Source of the DNA: JBBKXR01 sp037969585
GTDB lineage: Bacteria; Verrucomicrobiota; Verrucomicrobiia; Verrucomicrobiales; DEV007
Reading direction: 5' to 3'
DNA length: 64,000 nt
NCBI GenBank assembly: GCA_037969585.1
Contig: JBBKXR010000160.1
Span: forward strand, 18,515-82,514
The notes below the pieces were generated by a model. It ran no database searches and was not told where the DNA came from. It was given only the letters and a program-made list of their open reading frames with translations. The translations under genes were made by a program, and so were the position numbers. Shown piece after piece: positions 17,220 through 25,514 of this stretch (the first letter of the stretch is position 1; each line of letters begins with the position of its first letter).

Positions 17220-18206
17220 TCAGGGTTGCGCGTAGGCGGGTGCGGATTTTTTCCCCTTCCCCGGCCCCCGATCAATCGCCAACACAGCCCCAGTCAGCAG
17301 TAGACAAACTATCGGTACCGCAAGAATTCCCGCGACGGTGAAGACACCGAGCACGAGCGGCGTGAACAACATCATCGCGATCAAGAGGCCGCTCGCCGGT
17401 GGATCGATCGGATTTTCAAACAAACGGATTTTTGCCCGCCCGACCTGCAAACCGAACGCGCAAAACAACACGTCGACTGCCACCGACAAAAAGAAGAGCT
17501 GGGCGACAGCCGACATCGAATTCTCGTCGAACGCAACGCTCGAGGACCGCGCCAGGGGCAGCACCGAGATCATCGAGCAAATGGAGCAGCTACCCATCGT
17601 GATCCCCAGCACAACGAAACGAGCAATGATATTCGAGAAGCCTGAAGCGCCGATGACTGCAGCATTCATAACCACGTTCACGGTTCCAATAGTGATAAGA
17701 AACGACAAGTTCTCGACCAGATTGACGCCACCGATGAAGTAACGCGACAGCAGGTACGGCAGGAGCGAGATCAACACCAAGATCGCCAGCGAGTTCATCA
17801 CTAACCATTTGCCGAGGACGATCTGCCAACGGGAAAGGTTCGCCAGCAGAAGCAATTCGATATTTCTGCCTCCCTGCAACTCCGGCTGCAGCGCCGAAAA
17901 GCCGGTCAAAGGCATTACCACGCCAAGCATCAATCCAACTACCCAGGTCAACATACCTCCGGCAAACCCGAAGTTGCCGCCGCTGTCGATCCCGGCAGCC
18001 AGCGCCTCCCCGAGCACCGCCAGCACCGCCAATATCTGGATGAGTAGAAACGGACCGACGAACATTTTCGCCCGCAGGCCTTGGCGAAATTCCTTCACCA
18101 GCATTGGCCCGAAGCGGTCGCCGAAATCCTCCGATGGCAGCGGACCGCTCCCGATACAACTGGCGGAGTCGGCCGAGACCGACTTGACGAGAGCATTTTC
18201 AGACAC
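17220..18206 (-). CDS. ABC-2 type transporter permease-like membrane protein
   Basis: 328 residues with about six to seven hydrophobic segments. The N-terminal phrase FGPMLVKEFRQGLRAKMFV, followed by a membrane helix, matches the start of ABC-2 permeases. So does PELQGGRNIELLLLANLSRW, the elbow before the second helix pair. A short basic tail ends the protein. There is no ABC ATPase gene next to it, so it may pair with an ATPase encoded elsewhere. Substrate unknown. It is convergent with the parvulin gene (15-base gap). Confidence 0.72.
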   Translation of the reverse strand: MSENALVKSVSADSASCIGSGPLPSEDFGDRFGPMLVKEFRQGLRAKMFVGPFLLIQILAVLAVLGEALAAGIDSGGNFGFAGGMLTWVVGLMLGVVMPLTGFSALQPELQGGRNIELLLLANLSRWQIVLGKWLVMNSLAILVLISLLPYLLSRYFIGGVNLVENLSFLITIGTVNVVMNAAVIGASGFSNIIARFVVLGITMGSCSICSMISVLPLARSSSVAFDENSMSAVAQLFFLSVAVDVLFCAFGLQVGRAKIRLFENPIDPPASGLLIAMMLFTPLVLGVFTVAGILAVPIVCLLLTGAVLAIDRGPGKGKKSAPAYAQP

Positions 18207-18317
18207 GCCAGAATCCTAGCCGACCTTGAGCCTCCCGAACAAGTCGCAAAGCGCGGATACTGAGAGCAGAAGGCAAACCTGAAAATTGGGCGAGCTGAAG
18301 ACCTCAGCTCCAGCTAA

Positions 18318-18572
18318 TCACGGAGGCGTCGCGTTTGGCTTCTGCTCTTCCAGTGTCGCAATGTAGAGGTCCTCGACTTTTTTCCGAGCCCACGGCGTTT
18401 TGCGCAGAAATTTCAAACTCGAAGAGACCGAAGGATCACTCCTGAAGCATCGGAGATTGATCCGCATGCCCAACTCCTCCCAGCCGTAGCGATCCACCAG
18501 ACCCTTCACGATACTCTCCAAGGTAATCCCATGCAGCGGATTATTGGCTTGGGACTGGCGTTGATCTGACAC
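18318..18572 (-). CDS. VF530 family (DUF2132) small DNA-binding protein
   Basis: 84 residues from GTG 18572. The body NNPLHGITLESIVKGLVDRY, then GMRINLRCF, SDPSVSSSLKFLRKTPWA and KVEDLY is the full VF530 domain, a small all-helical family reported to bind DNA. The longer frame to 18641 must be rejected because it runs into the tRNA-Pro gene. The GTG gives the family's usual 8-10 residues before NNPLHG. No strong ribosome-binding site is visible. It may be transcribed from the tRNA promoter immediately upstream. Confidence 0.85.
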   Translation of the reverse strand: MSDQRQSQANNPLHGITLESIVKGLVDRYGWEELGMRINLRCFRSDPSVSSSLKFLRKTPWARKKVEDLYIATLEEQKPNATPP

Positions 18573-18580
18573 AGGAAAAA

Positions 18581-18657
18581 TGGTCGGGGCGACTGGATTC
18601 GAACCAGCGACATCTTGCTCCCAAAGCAAGCACTCTACCAAGCTGAGCTACACCCCG
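18581..18657 (-). tRNA. tRNA-Pro (UGG anticodon)
   Basis: 77 nt including an encoded CCA. Acceptor CGGGGTG pairs with CGCCCCG (one G-T pair). The D-arm is GCTC-AGCTTGGTA-GAGT; the anticodon stem CTTGC/GCAAG encloses the loop TTTGGGA, so the anticodon is TGG. The T-arm CTGG-TTCGAAT-CCAG is canonical. The VF530 gene follows 8 bases downstream. Confidence 0.96.
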
Positions 18658-18896
18658 CCACTTGAGCGCCGAACATCCACGAACTCTGCAAATGTTTCAA
18701 GTGATATTGACGCCGATCCTACAGCATCACATTGAGCCAGATCGGATGCCACCGACAAGCTATACGAATGGAGATGTTTGAAAACGCCAGAAGAACAGCA
18801 GAACTGAAGGCAGAGAGAAATGCCGGCTGCTCAAGGGAGCATCCGAAGCCCGGCGATGGTAGAGGACAGGATTATTTCCGCATACTGTGCAAAAAT

Positions 18897-18932
18897 ATTG
18901 TAATTCCAAAAAAATTGTAATTCCGGTAAAAA
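18897..18932. promoter_or_regulatory. direct repeats with CCGG dyad, copy 3, before the RayT gene
   Basis: ATTGTAATTCC occurs at 18897-18907 and again at 18914-18924; the second copy runs into CCGGTAAAAA, the right half of the CCGG dyad family. The island is AT-rich and ends 24 bases before the transposase ATG. The rest of the 298-base gap from the tRNA shows nothing recognisable. Confidence 0.35.
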
Positions 18933-18955
18933 TAAAATTGCTTTCATGTTGATTT

Positions 18956-20023
18956 ATGGCAGTTTTGAGAGTGCCTCGCCGCCTACTTCGTCCAACGACT
19001 GAGTCCTATTACCACTGCGTTTCGCGTGTGGTTGATCGGAACCGCACGCTGGGCGAAAGGGAAAAGCTCCACTTTTATCAGTGGATGCGGCGGTTGGAGG
19101 AGTTTTGTGGGGTGCAGGTGGTGACGTATTGTTTGATGGAAAACCACTTTCACATGCTGGTGCGGGTTCCTTGTCAGCGTTGGATGCAGGGATCGCAGCC
19201 ACTTACGGAGGCTCGATTGCGAAAGTTGTTGCCGTTGATTTATTCGGGTCGGGAATTGCGCGGTGCGTTCCAAGAACTGGATAGGGCAGCGCGGGCTGCG
19301 GATTCAAGTCCTAGTTGGATGGCGGAGATTCTGGCTCGGTATGAGGCGCGGCGATATTCGCTTTCGGTTTTTTTGAAGGAGCTCAAGCAGCGCTATACGC
19401 GCTGGCACAATCGACGCCATAAGAGAGTGGGAACTTTGTGGGAGCATCGATTTCGCAGCGTGCTGGTCGAAGGTGATGAGAGAGCGCTGTTGACGATAGC
19501 GGCGTACATCGATTTGAATCCAGTCCGGGCAGGGATCGTTGCTGATCCTAAGGATTACCGATGGTGTGGCTATGCGGAGGCGGTGGCGGGCAGCAAAAAG
19601 GGTCAAAAACCGGCGCGGGCAGGTCTGTGTGCGATCCTCGAGCGGACTTCGTTTGGTGTGAACCGTCAGGTGACCTGGCGAGTGACATCGGCGCGATATC
19701 GTTTGCTGCTGTTTGGGCATGGACGGGAGCGCGATGCGGATACGCGCACCGGATCCGGGGTACGATTGGGGATGAGCCGGGAGGAGGTTGAGGCTGAATT
19801 GGCGCGTGGCGGCGAGCTGAGTGTGGCGGAAATATTGCGCTGCCGGGTTCGCTATCTGACCGAAGGGCTGGCGATCGGTGCCGACGGATTTCTCGAGGAG
19901 GTGTTTGAGGAAAATCGTGATCGATTCGGCGCGAGGCGTCGCACAGCCGGCAATACTATGCGCGGTTCGAGTTGGGATGGCTTGCGGGTGTTGCGCGGAC
20001 TGCGCCGGGATTTGTTTGGCTGA
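18956..20023 (+). CDS. RayT / REP-associated tyrosine transposase (Y1, IS200-like)
   Basis: 355 residues. Single-strand HUH nuclease of the Y1 transposase superfamily. The HUH motif is MENHFHML (His64, His66); the likely catalytic tyrosine is Tyr184 in AAYIDLNPVRAGIV, and the start YYHCVSRVVDRN is typical. A C-terminal helical region (about 245-340) follows, as in longer RayT proteins. RayTs are single-copy housekeeping relatives of IS200 transposases linked to REP palindromes. No terminal repeats or clear REP pairs flank it, so it is not an intact insertion sequence. The GC-rich, G-leaning base use differs from its AT-rich leader. Confidence 0.9.
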   Translation: MAVLRVPRRLLRPTTESYYHCVSRVVDRNRTLGEREKLHFYQWMRRLEEFCGVQVVTYCLMENHFHMLVRVPCQRWMQGSQPLTEARLRKLLPLIYSGRELRGAFQELDRAARAADSSPSWMAEILARYEARRYSLSVFLKELKQRYTRWHNRRHKRVGTLWEHRFRSVLVEGDERALLTIAAYIDLNPVRAGIVADPKDYRWCGYAEAVAGSKKGQKPARAGLCAILERTSFGVNRQVTWRVTSARYRLLLFGHGRERDADTRTGSGVRLGMSREEVEAELARGGELSVAEILRCRVRYLTEGLAIGADGFLEEVFEENRDRFGARRRTAGNTMRGSSWDGLRVLRGLRRDLFG

Positions 20024-20128
20024 TGGTCCCTGCTGAGCAGCTCGGCTTGCGCTTGAGTTTTCGGGCTTTGGGCTTATTAAAAAGCCGATGCCGCCCTGCC
20101 TTTACCAGCGGCAACTGTTTCGATTCCC

Positions 20129-22036
20129 ATGCCTGATACCGACAACGCCAGCGAAAACGCGAACCCATCGCCTCGAAAGACTCTCGATGAGCGGGCGCAG
20201 ATGTCTGACATCGACCGTTTGCGTCACTCGGCGGCGCACGTGCTGGCGACGGCGATTGCTAAGCTGTGGCCCGATGCTCAGTTTGCGGGGGGTCCTCCGG
20301 TGGAAAATGGTTTCTACTACGACGTCGATCTAAAGCACAACATTTCCACGGACGACTTCCCGGCCATCGAGGCGGAGATGAAAAAGATCGTCAAAGCAAA
20401 CCAAACGTTTGAGCGGATCACGGTGTCGCGCGGCGAGGCGATGACGATGGCGCAGTCGGGCCGGCTGGCAGCGCTGGGTGATCGGGACACGCCGAGCACG
20501 TTTAAGATCGATTTGCTCAACGACATTCCCGAAGACGAGGAGATCTCGATCTTCAAAAATGGCGACTTCTGGGATTTGTGTGCTGGCCCACACGTCCCGC
20601 GCACGGGCAACTGCAAGGCTTTCAAGGTGATGTCGGTCGCCGCTGCTTTTTATAAAGGCGACGCCAACAACCCTCAGCTGCAACGTGTCTACGGCACTGC
20701 ATTTAAAAATAAGACGCAGCTCGAGGAGCACCTCGAACGTCTCGAGGAAGCCAAGAAGCGTGATCACCGTAAACTGGGCAAGGAACTCGATCTTTACACC
20801 ATCGACGAAGCGGTCGGTCAGGGCCTGATCCTTTGGAAGCCAAACGGTGCGGTGGTGCGCAACGAGCTGCAAAATTTCATCGGCGAGCATCTCGAGCGTC
20901 AGGGCTATTCGCAGGTCTACACGCCGCACATTGGCAAACTGGACCTGTATCGGACCTCGGGGCATTTCCCCTATTATCAGGATTCGCAATTTCCGCCGGT
21001 GATCGAGCGCGACGCGATGGAGAAACTTGCTGAGGAAGGCTGCGGTTGTGGCGAGCTATCCAACAAACTGAACAGCGGTGAGATCGACGGCTTTCTGCTG
21101 AAGCCGATGAATTGTCCTCATCACATCAAAATTTTTCAATCTAACCATCATTCGTATCGTGATCTGCCGGTGCGTCTGGCGGAATTCGGGACGGTGTATC
21201 GCTGGGAGCAATCGGGCGAGCTCGGCGGCATGACCCGGGTGCGCGGCTTCACGCAGGACGACGCGCATCTGTTCTGCACTGAGGATCAGGTCGCCGACGA
21301 AATCATGGGCTGCCTCGAGCTGGTGAAAATTGTGCTCGGCACTCTCGGCATGTCCGACTATCGGGTGCGCATCGGATTGCGCGATCCCGATTCGACCAAG
21401 TATGTCGGCGATCCTGCCAACTGGGACAAAGCTGAGGACGCGCTGCGTTCTGCGGCTCGCTCGCAGGACATGGACTTTACCGAAGAACCCGGCGAGGCGG
21501 CGTTCTACGGGCCAAAAATCGACTTTGTGGTGAAGGACGTCATCGGTCGCGAATGGCAGCTCGGCACGGTGCAGGTCGACTACAATCTGCCCGAGCGTTT
21601 CGGTCTGGAATACGTCGGTGCCGACAACAAGTCGCATCGCCCGGTGATGATCCACCGCGCGCCGTTTGGCTCAATGGAGCGCTTCGTCGGCGTGCTGATC
21701 GAGCACTTCGCCGGCAAGTTCCCAACCTGGCTGGCACCCGAACAGGTACGAGTGCTGCCGATCTCGGAAAAATACGTCGATATGGCCGAAGAAGTTCGCG
21801 CAGAACTGAAATCAGCGGGTGTGCGTGTTACAGCCGATCTCTCTGACGACAAAGTAGGGGCAAAGATTCGACTTGCTCAACTGGCCAGAATTCCCTACAT
21901 GTTGATCATCGGAGCACGAGAACAAGAATCTGGAAATCTGTCTGTGCGTCACCGCGACCGTGGTGACGACGGCGAACTTTCGGTGTCTGAATTCAAAGAC
22001 AAGGTGGTGGAAGAAATCTCTCAGCGCTCGCTGTAG
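20129..22036 (+). CDS. thrS: threonyl-tRNA synthetase lacking the TGS domain
   Basis: 635 residues. The editing (SAD) domain starts at once: RLRHSAAHVLATAI (His33, His37), with CAGPHVPRTGNCKAFKV later. Then comes the class II core: LLKPMNCPHHIKIF (zinc cysteine), LAEFGTVYRWEQSGEL, GFTQDDAHLFC, FYGPKIDFVVKDVIGREWQL and MIHRAPFGSMERFVGVLIEH. The anticodon domain ends the protein. The N-terminal TGS domain of about 60 residues found in most bacterial ThrRS is absent; only 27 polar residues precede SAD. An insert (EEGCGCGELSNKLNSGEI) sits before the PMNCPHH motif and restores the length. ATG 20129 is the only good start. No T-box leader is seen. Confidence 0.96.
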   Translation: MPDTDNASENANPSPRKTLDERAQMSDIDRLRHSAAHVLATAIAKLWPDAQFAGGPPVENGFYYDVDLKHNISTDDFPAIEAEMKKIVKANQTFERITVSRGEAMTMAQSGRLAALGDRDTPSTFKIDLLNDIPEDEEISIFKNGDFWDLCAGPHVPRTGNCKAFKVMSVAAAFYKGDANNPQLQRVYGTAFKNKTQLEEHLERLEEAKKRDHRKLGKELDLYTIDEAVGQGLILWKPNGAVVRNELQNFIGEHLERQGYSQVYTPHIGKLDLYRTSGHFPYYQDSQFPPVIERDAMEKLAEEGCGCGELSNKLNSGEIDGFLLKPMNCPHHIKIFQSNHHSYRDLPVRLAEFGTVYRWEQSGELGGMTRVRGFTQDDAHLFCTEDQVADEIMGCLELVKIVLGTLGMSDYRVRIGLRDPDSTKYVGDPANWDKAEDALRSAARSQDMDFTEEPGEAAFYGPKIDFVVKDVIGREWQLGTVQVDYNLPERFGLEYVGADNKSHRPVMIHRAPFGSMERFVGVLIEHFAGKFPTWLAPEQVRVLPISEKYVDMAEEVRAELKSAGVRVTADLSDDKVGAKIRLAQLARIPYMLIIGAREQESGNLSVRHRDRGDDGELSVSEFKDKVVEEISQRSL

Positions 22037-22222
22037 TCGCCGATGATGCGTCTGCACCTACCCCAATTGCTCCAGCGCCAGACTTTGGCGCCAAGGTCAC
22101 ATCGTTGCGCCCACGTCACCGATCTTACCGATACCCCTGCCCTTTCGCATACGGATTTTTCGCCACTTGTCGTGTCGAATGCCGTGTGCATCGTCCCATG
22201 AAAAAACCGCTCAACCAGAAAC

Positions 22223-22240
22223 AGGAGGATACCTTCCATC
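22223..22240 (+). promoter_or_regulatory. ribosome-binding site and AUC start codon of infC
   Basis: AGGAGG at 22223-22228 is a full Shine-Dalgarno sequence, one of the best in the window. It is placed 9 bases before ATC (22238-22240), in frame with infC. No ATG, GTG or TTG is suitably spaced. infC is known to use rare AUU/AUC/AUA starts so that IF-3 represses its own translation, so this site sets the start and predicts autoregulation. Confidence 0.85.
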
Positions 22241-22990
22241 GCTAAGAAACCGTTCAAGCGCCGTCCGCGGCGTGAAATGACCCGGATCAACGAACGCATC
22301 CGGGTGCCTGAAATTCGCGTTCTTTACGGCGACAAAAACGAAGTCATGGCGACCAGCCAGGCTTTGCAAGCCGCCAAGAGACTCGGACTCGATCTCGTCG
22401 AAGTTGCTCCGCACGCCCGTCCGCCGGTGTGTAAGATCACTGACTACGGCAAGTGGAAGTACCAGCAGTCCAAGCTAAAGAAGGATAAGAAAGCCTCGGC
22501 ACCTAAGGAGAAGGAGGTCAAATTCCGCGTTAACATCGATCCGCATGATTACGGCATCAAGATGACGCGTGCGGAGGATTTTCTCTGCCACGGCTTCAAA
22601 GTCCGGTTCAACTTGCAGTTCCGCGGGCGACAGAATGCGCACAAAGAGCTCGGTTTCGATCTCATGAACCTGGTCAAAGTGGACCTCGATGGCGTGGCTC
22701 AGGTCGATCTTGAGCCCAAACTCGGTGGTCGCAACATCTTAATGATGATGTCGCCACGTCCTCCTGAGCAACAGAAGCGTAAGTTCCGCTCTGACGATCA
22801 CGAAGACGATATCGATATCGATGCCCACGACGCTGCAGAAGCGGCCGAGGACTTCGAAGAAGATGACGATGAGCACAATACTTCAGCTGATGCGACCGCA
22901 GAAGCGTCTGAAGAAGCGTCTGAAGAAAGCGCTGATGATTCGACGGACGAAAAAGGTTCGGCAGACGAAGAAGCAGCCTCAAAAGAGTAG
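22238..22990 (+). CDS. infC: translation initiation factor IF-3
   Basis: About 250 residues with the AUC start (IAKKPFKRRPRREM...). IF-3 binds the 30S subunit, prevents 50S joining and proofreads the start codon. N-domain: RINERIRVPEIRVL, ALQAAKRLGLDLVEVAP, ARPPVCKITDYGKWKYQQSK. C-domain: KEVKFRVNIDPHDYGIKM, GFKVRFNLQFRGRQNAHKEL, NILMMMSPRP. The core ends near residue 185 and is followed by a 60-residue Asp/Glu/Ser/Ala-rich acidic tail absent from E. coli IF-3 (180 residues). The usual downstream partners rpmI and rplT are missing; a HAD gene follows. Confidence 0.97.
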   Translation: MAKKPFKRRPRREMTRINERIRVPEIRVLYGDKNEVMATSQALQAAKRLGLDLVEVAPHARPPVCKITDYGKWKYQQSKLKKDKKASAPKEKEVKFRVNIDPHDYGIKMTRAEDFLCHGFKVRFNLQFRGRQNAHKELGFDLMNLVKVDLDGVAQVDLEPKLGGRNILMMMSPRPPEQQKRKFRSDDHEDDIDIDAHDAAEAAEDFEEDDDEHNTSADATAEASEEASEESADDSTDEKGSADEEAASKE

Positions 22991-23005
22991 CGGACGCGCC
23001 TGAAT

Positions 23006-23084
23006 CGGTTGATCCACCGTGGCATCGGCATCTTGCCGATGTGGCGTGGTCGGGGTCGTACTCCGTCTGTGGATGATCAACGGT
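23006..23084. repeat. interspersed palindromic repeat (GILPM type)
   Basis: The core CATCGGCA (23023-23030) / TGCCGATG (23034-23041) is a perfect 8-bp stem with loop TCT. Outer arms GGTTGATCCAC (23007-23017) and GTGGATGATCAACGG (23069-23083) give a second, imperfect stem. Read forward it encodes RGIGILPMWRGR, a phrase familiar from spurious ORFs in Planctomycetes and Verrucomicrobia. It occupies the infC-HAD gap and could serve as a terminator. Confidence 0.6.
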
Positions 23085-23110
23085 TGGAGACTCATCCCAC
23101 GAATGTCGCC

Positions 23111-23827
23111 ATGCCCGCTCCCCGAAAGAAGCTGCTGTTGTTCGATATCGACGGGACGCTGATCGATACCGGCGGAGCTGGGCTGAGCGCACTTCGCGAC
23201 GCGTTCATCGACAACTTTGAGCTGCACGACCGGGCAGATGAAATGCCAAAGCTCGATCTCGCCGGCAGCACGGACAGCGGCATCGTGCGCTCGCTGTATT
23301 CGCACTTTGCCTTCGATGATGACGCTGATCGCACGGAGGCCTTTTACCTGAACTATCTCGTGCGACTGCGCGAAAACTTGGGTGGTTCTCATCGCGAGGA
23401 GGGACGGGTTTTGCCCGGTCTGCCATCGCTCATTCATCGACTTCGCGAAGAGACCGATCACACCCTGGCTTTGCTTACCGGCAACATCGCTCGCGGCGCG
23501 TGGATCAAAGTCGAGCATTTCGGCTTCGAGGGAATTTTTGGATTCGGTGCATTTGGCGACGATCATCACGATCGCAATCAACTTGGTCCAATCGCTGTGC
23601 AACGGGCGCTGGATCATTCTGGATCGCATTTTGCCGCCAGAGACGTGATCGTCATCGGAGATACGCCAAAAGACATCGCCTGCGCACGGGCCTGCGACGC
23701 AATGGCAGTCGCGGTCGCTACGGGTCGCTTTTCGGCACCGGAGTTGCAGGATCACAAGCCGGATGTGCTATTCGACGATTTTACTGACAGCGACGCATTT
23801 TTCGCCAAACTGGGTCTGCTCGAGTAA
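23111..23827 (+). CDS. HAD-superfamily hydrolase (phosphoglycolate phosphatase-like)
   Basis: 238 residues from ATG 23111; the frame extends up to 23009 only through the interspersed repeat. Motif I is FDIDGTLIDTGG with nucleophile Asp15; motif II is ALLTGN; the motif III lysine is in GAWIKVEHFGF; motif IV is VIGDTPKDIACARA. A helical C1 cap follows motif I (DAFIDNF... DLAGSTDSGIVRSL). Subfamily IA enzymes of this kind dephosphorylate 2-phosphoglycolate or sugar phosphates; the substrate cannot be read from the sequence. The sulfatase gene follows after 12 bases. Confidence 0.85.
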   Translation: MPAPRKKLLLFDIDGTLIDTGGAGLSALRDAFIDNFELHDRADEMPKLDLAGSTDSGIVRSLYSHFAFDDDADRTEAFYLNYLVRLRENLGGSHREEGRVLPGLPSLIHRLREETDHTLALLTGNIARGAWIKVEHFGFEGIFGFGAFGDDHHDRNQLGPIAVQRALDHSGSHFAARDVIVIGDTPKDIACARACDAMAVAVATGRFSAPELQDHKPDVLFDDFTDSDAFFAKLGLLE

Positions 23828-23839
23828 ACTTGCCGTGAC

Positions 23840-25276
23840 ATGAATACGACCGCCACGATGAAAGCCCGCTGGTTGATATTGGTGTTGGTGTCAGGATTTT
23901 CGAGTTCGCTTTTGGCACAGACGAATGTGCTGTTTATCGCCATCGATGACCTCAACACGCGACTGAATTGTTACGGTGTCGAGCATATCGAATCGCCGAA
24001 TATCGATCGCCTGGCGGCCCGCGGTGTGCGTTTCGACCGTGCCTACTGCCAGTTTCCTTCCTGCGGCCCGAGCCGCTCTTCAGTGCTGAGCGGGTTGCGC
24101 CCAGAGACCACCGGGATGTTGCACAACCGGATGAACTTGCGCGACAAACTGCCAGATCTGGTGACGCTGCCTCAGCTGTTCCGGCAGAATGGTTATCGCG
24201 TCACGCGGGTTGGGAAAATTTTCCATCAATCGGTGCCGACCGACATCGGCAGCAGCGGTCCCGACGACGAGGCCTCGTGGGACGAAGTGATCAATCCTCG
24301 TGGTCGCGACAAAGATGAAGAAGAGCTGCTGACGGTCTACACGCCCGACTTGCCGCTGCCAGACCAGATGGCATACCTTAAGTCTGAGGGAGATGATTTG
24401 GAGCAGACGGATGGCAAAGTCGCCGCAGAGACGATTCGATGGCTGGAGAACCACGTCGCCGCCGACAGCAAGCAGCCATTTTTCATCGCCGCCGGATTTT
24501 ATCGGCCACATATCCCCTACATAGCTCCGCAGAAGTACTTCGAAAAGTATTCGCTCGCTGAAACGATCCTGCCGCCCCTACCAAACGACTATCGCACGAC
24601 TTCAAAAGTTCCCGCCGCAGCGCTCGCCTCGACCCCGGTCTGGCCAAATTTCGGCACTACGCACGCGCAGGCTCAGGAATGCGTGCTTGCCTACGACGCA
24701 TGCGTGTCCTTTGTCGACGCCCAGGTAGGCCAACTTCTCGATGCAGTGGATCGCCTCGGTTTAGCGGAAAATACGCTGATCGTGCTGTGGGGCGACCACG
24801 GTTATCACCTCGGCGAGCACGGACTTTGGCGAAAAAACAGCCTATTCGAAGAAAGCACTCGAACGCCACTGATCTTTGCCGGCGCGGGCGTGCCGGCAAC
24901 ACCTGATGGATGCGCGCGAGTGGTCGAGTTCATCGACATTTTTCCTACCGTCACTGAACTGTGTGGCCTGCGCCCGCCGAAAGCCCTTGAAGGCATCAGC
25001 CTGACTCCCCTGCTGCTCAATCCAAAGACCACTTGGACGCGGCCAGCTTTTTCGCAGGTGGTCTTTGCCGATGCGCCCGGCCGCAGCGTTCGCACCGATC
25101 GCTGGCGTTATAACGAGTGGGGCGTGGACGGCGATCATGGCCGCGAACTCTATGATTTGCTCGAAGATCCACGAGAAATGCTAAATCTCGCGGGTGATTC
25201 CCGCTACGCTGACTTGGAAAGACGTCTGCGAAAACTGCTGCAGACCCAGTTTTCAGCGGGCTTGGAGGCCCAATAG
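23840..25276 (+). CDS. sulfatase (iduronate-2-sulfatase-like), exported
   Basis: 478 residues with a signal peptide (about 8-26, MKARWLILVLVSGFSSSLLA). Metal-binding Asp36-Asp37 in FIAIDDLNTRLNCYG. Formylglycine site Cys75 in CGPSRSSVLSG (C-x-P-S-R), to be oxidised by a formylglycine-generating enzyme. Later metal and catalytic motifs: RVGKIFH, GFYRPHIPYIAPQKYF, LWGDHGYHLGEHGLW. The C-terminal RTDRWRYNEW and LYDLLEDPREMLNLA are typical. It cleaves sulfate esters from polysaccharides; the sugar is unknown. ATG 23840 gives a slightly long n-region; an in-frame ATG seven codons later (MKAR) is equally plausible. Confidence 0.93.
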   Translation: MNTTATMKARWLILVLVSGFSSSLLAQTNVLFIAIDDLNTRLNCYGVEHIESPNIDRLAARGVRFDRAYCQFPSCGPSRSSVLSGLRPETTGMLHNRMNLRDKLPDLVTLPQLFRQNGYRVTRVGKIFHQSVPTDIGSSGPDDEASWDEVINPRGRDKDEEELLTVYTPDLPLPDQMAYLKSEGDDLEQTDGKVAAETIRWLENHVAADSKQPFFIAAGFYRPHIPYIAPQKYFEKYSLAETILPPLPNDYRTTSKVPAAALASTPVWPNFGTTHAQAQECVLAYDACVSFVDAQVGQLLDAVDRLGLAENTLIVLWGDHGYHLGEHGLWRKNSLFEESTRTPLIFAGAGVPATPDGCARVVEFIDIFPTVTELCGLRPPKALEGISLTPLLLNPKTTWTRPAFSQVVFADAPGRSVRTDRWRYNEWGVDGDHGRELYDLLEDPREMLNLAGDSRYADLERRLRKLLQTQFSAGLEAQ

Positions 25277-25386
25277 CCCATCGTTTCGCCACCTGTAAAA
25301 TTTGCTGGAAAAATCGGCGCACTGCCCCTATTTTCCCGTCCCCTTCATCGAGCGGTTGTTCATTCTGATTGTTCTTCGTGGCGGAT

Positions 25387-25463
25387 GGTGGTCGTAGCTC
25401 AGTTGGTAGAGCCCCGGATTGTGATTCCGGTTGTCGCGGGTTCGAGTCCCGTCGATCACCCCA
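25387..25463 (+). tRNA. tRNA-His (GUG anticodon)
   Basis: Acceptor GTGGTCG pairs with CGATCAC (one G-T pair). The histidine-specific extra G-1 (25387) faces C73 (25460). D-arm GCTC-AGTTGGTA-GAGC; anticodon stem CCGGA/TCCGG with loop TTGTGAT gives GTG; T-arm GCGGG-TTCGAGT-CCCGT; encoded CCA at 25461-25463. rnc starts 51 bases downstream. Confidence 0.96.
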
Positions 25464-25514
25464 TCCCGCCCCTTTCACCGTATTTGTCGCCTGAATTGCA
25501 TCGCACCTAACGCC

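Noticed and set aside
18573..18641. Longer N-terminus for the VF530 gene
   Set aside because: It would run into the tRNA-Pro gene on the same strand.
20024..20128. T-box or other riboswitch before thrS
   Set aside because: Gap of about 100 bases is too short and lacks the T-box sequence; only a 5-bp GGCTT/AAGCC stem is seen.
25431..25514. Longer N-terminus for RNase III
   Set aside because: The extension is translated tRNA-His sequence.
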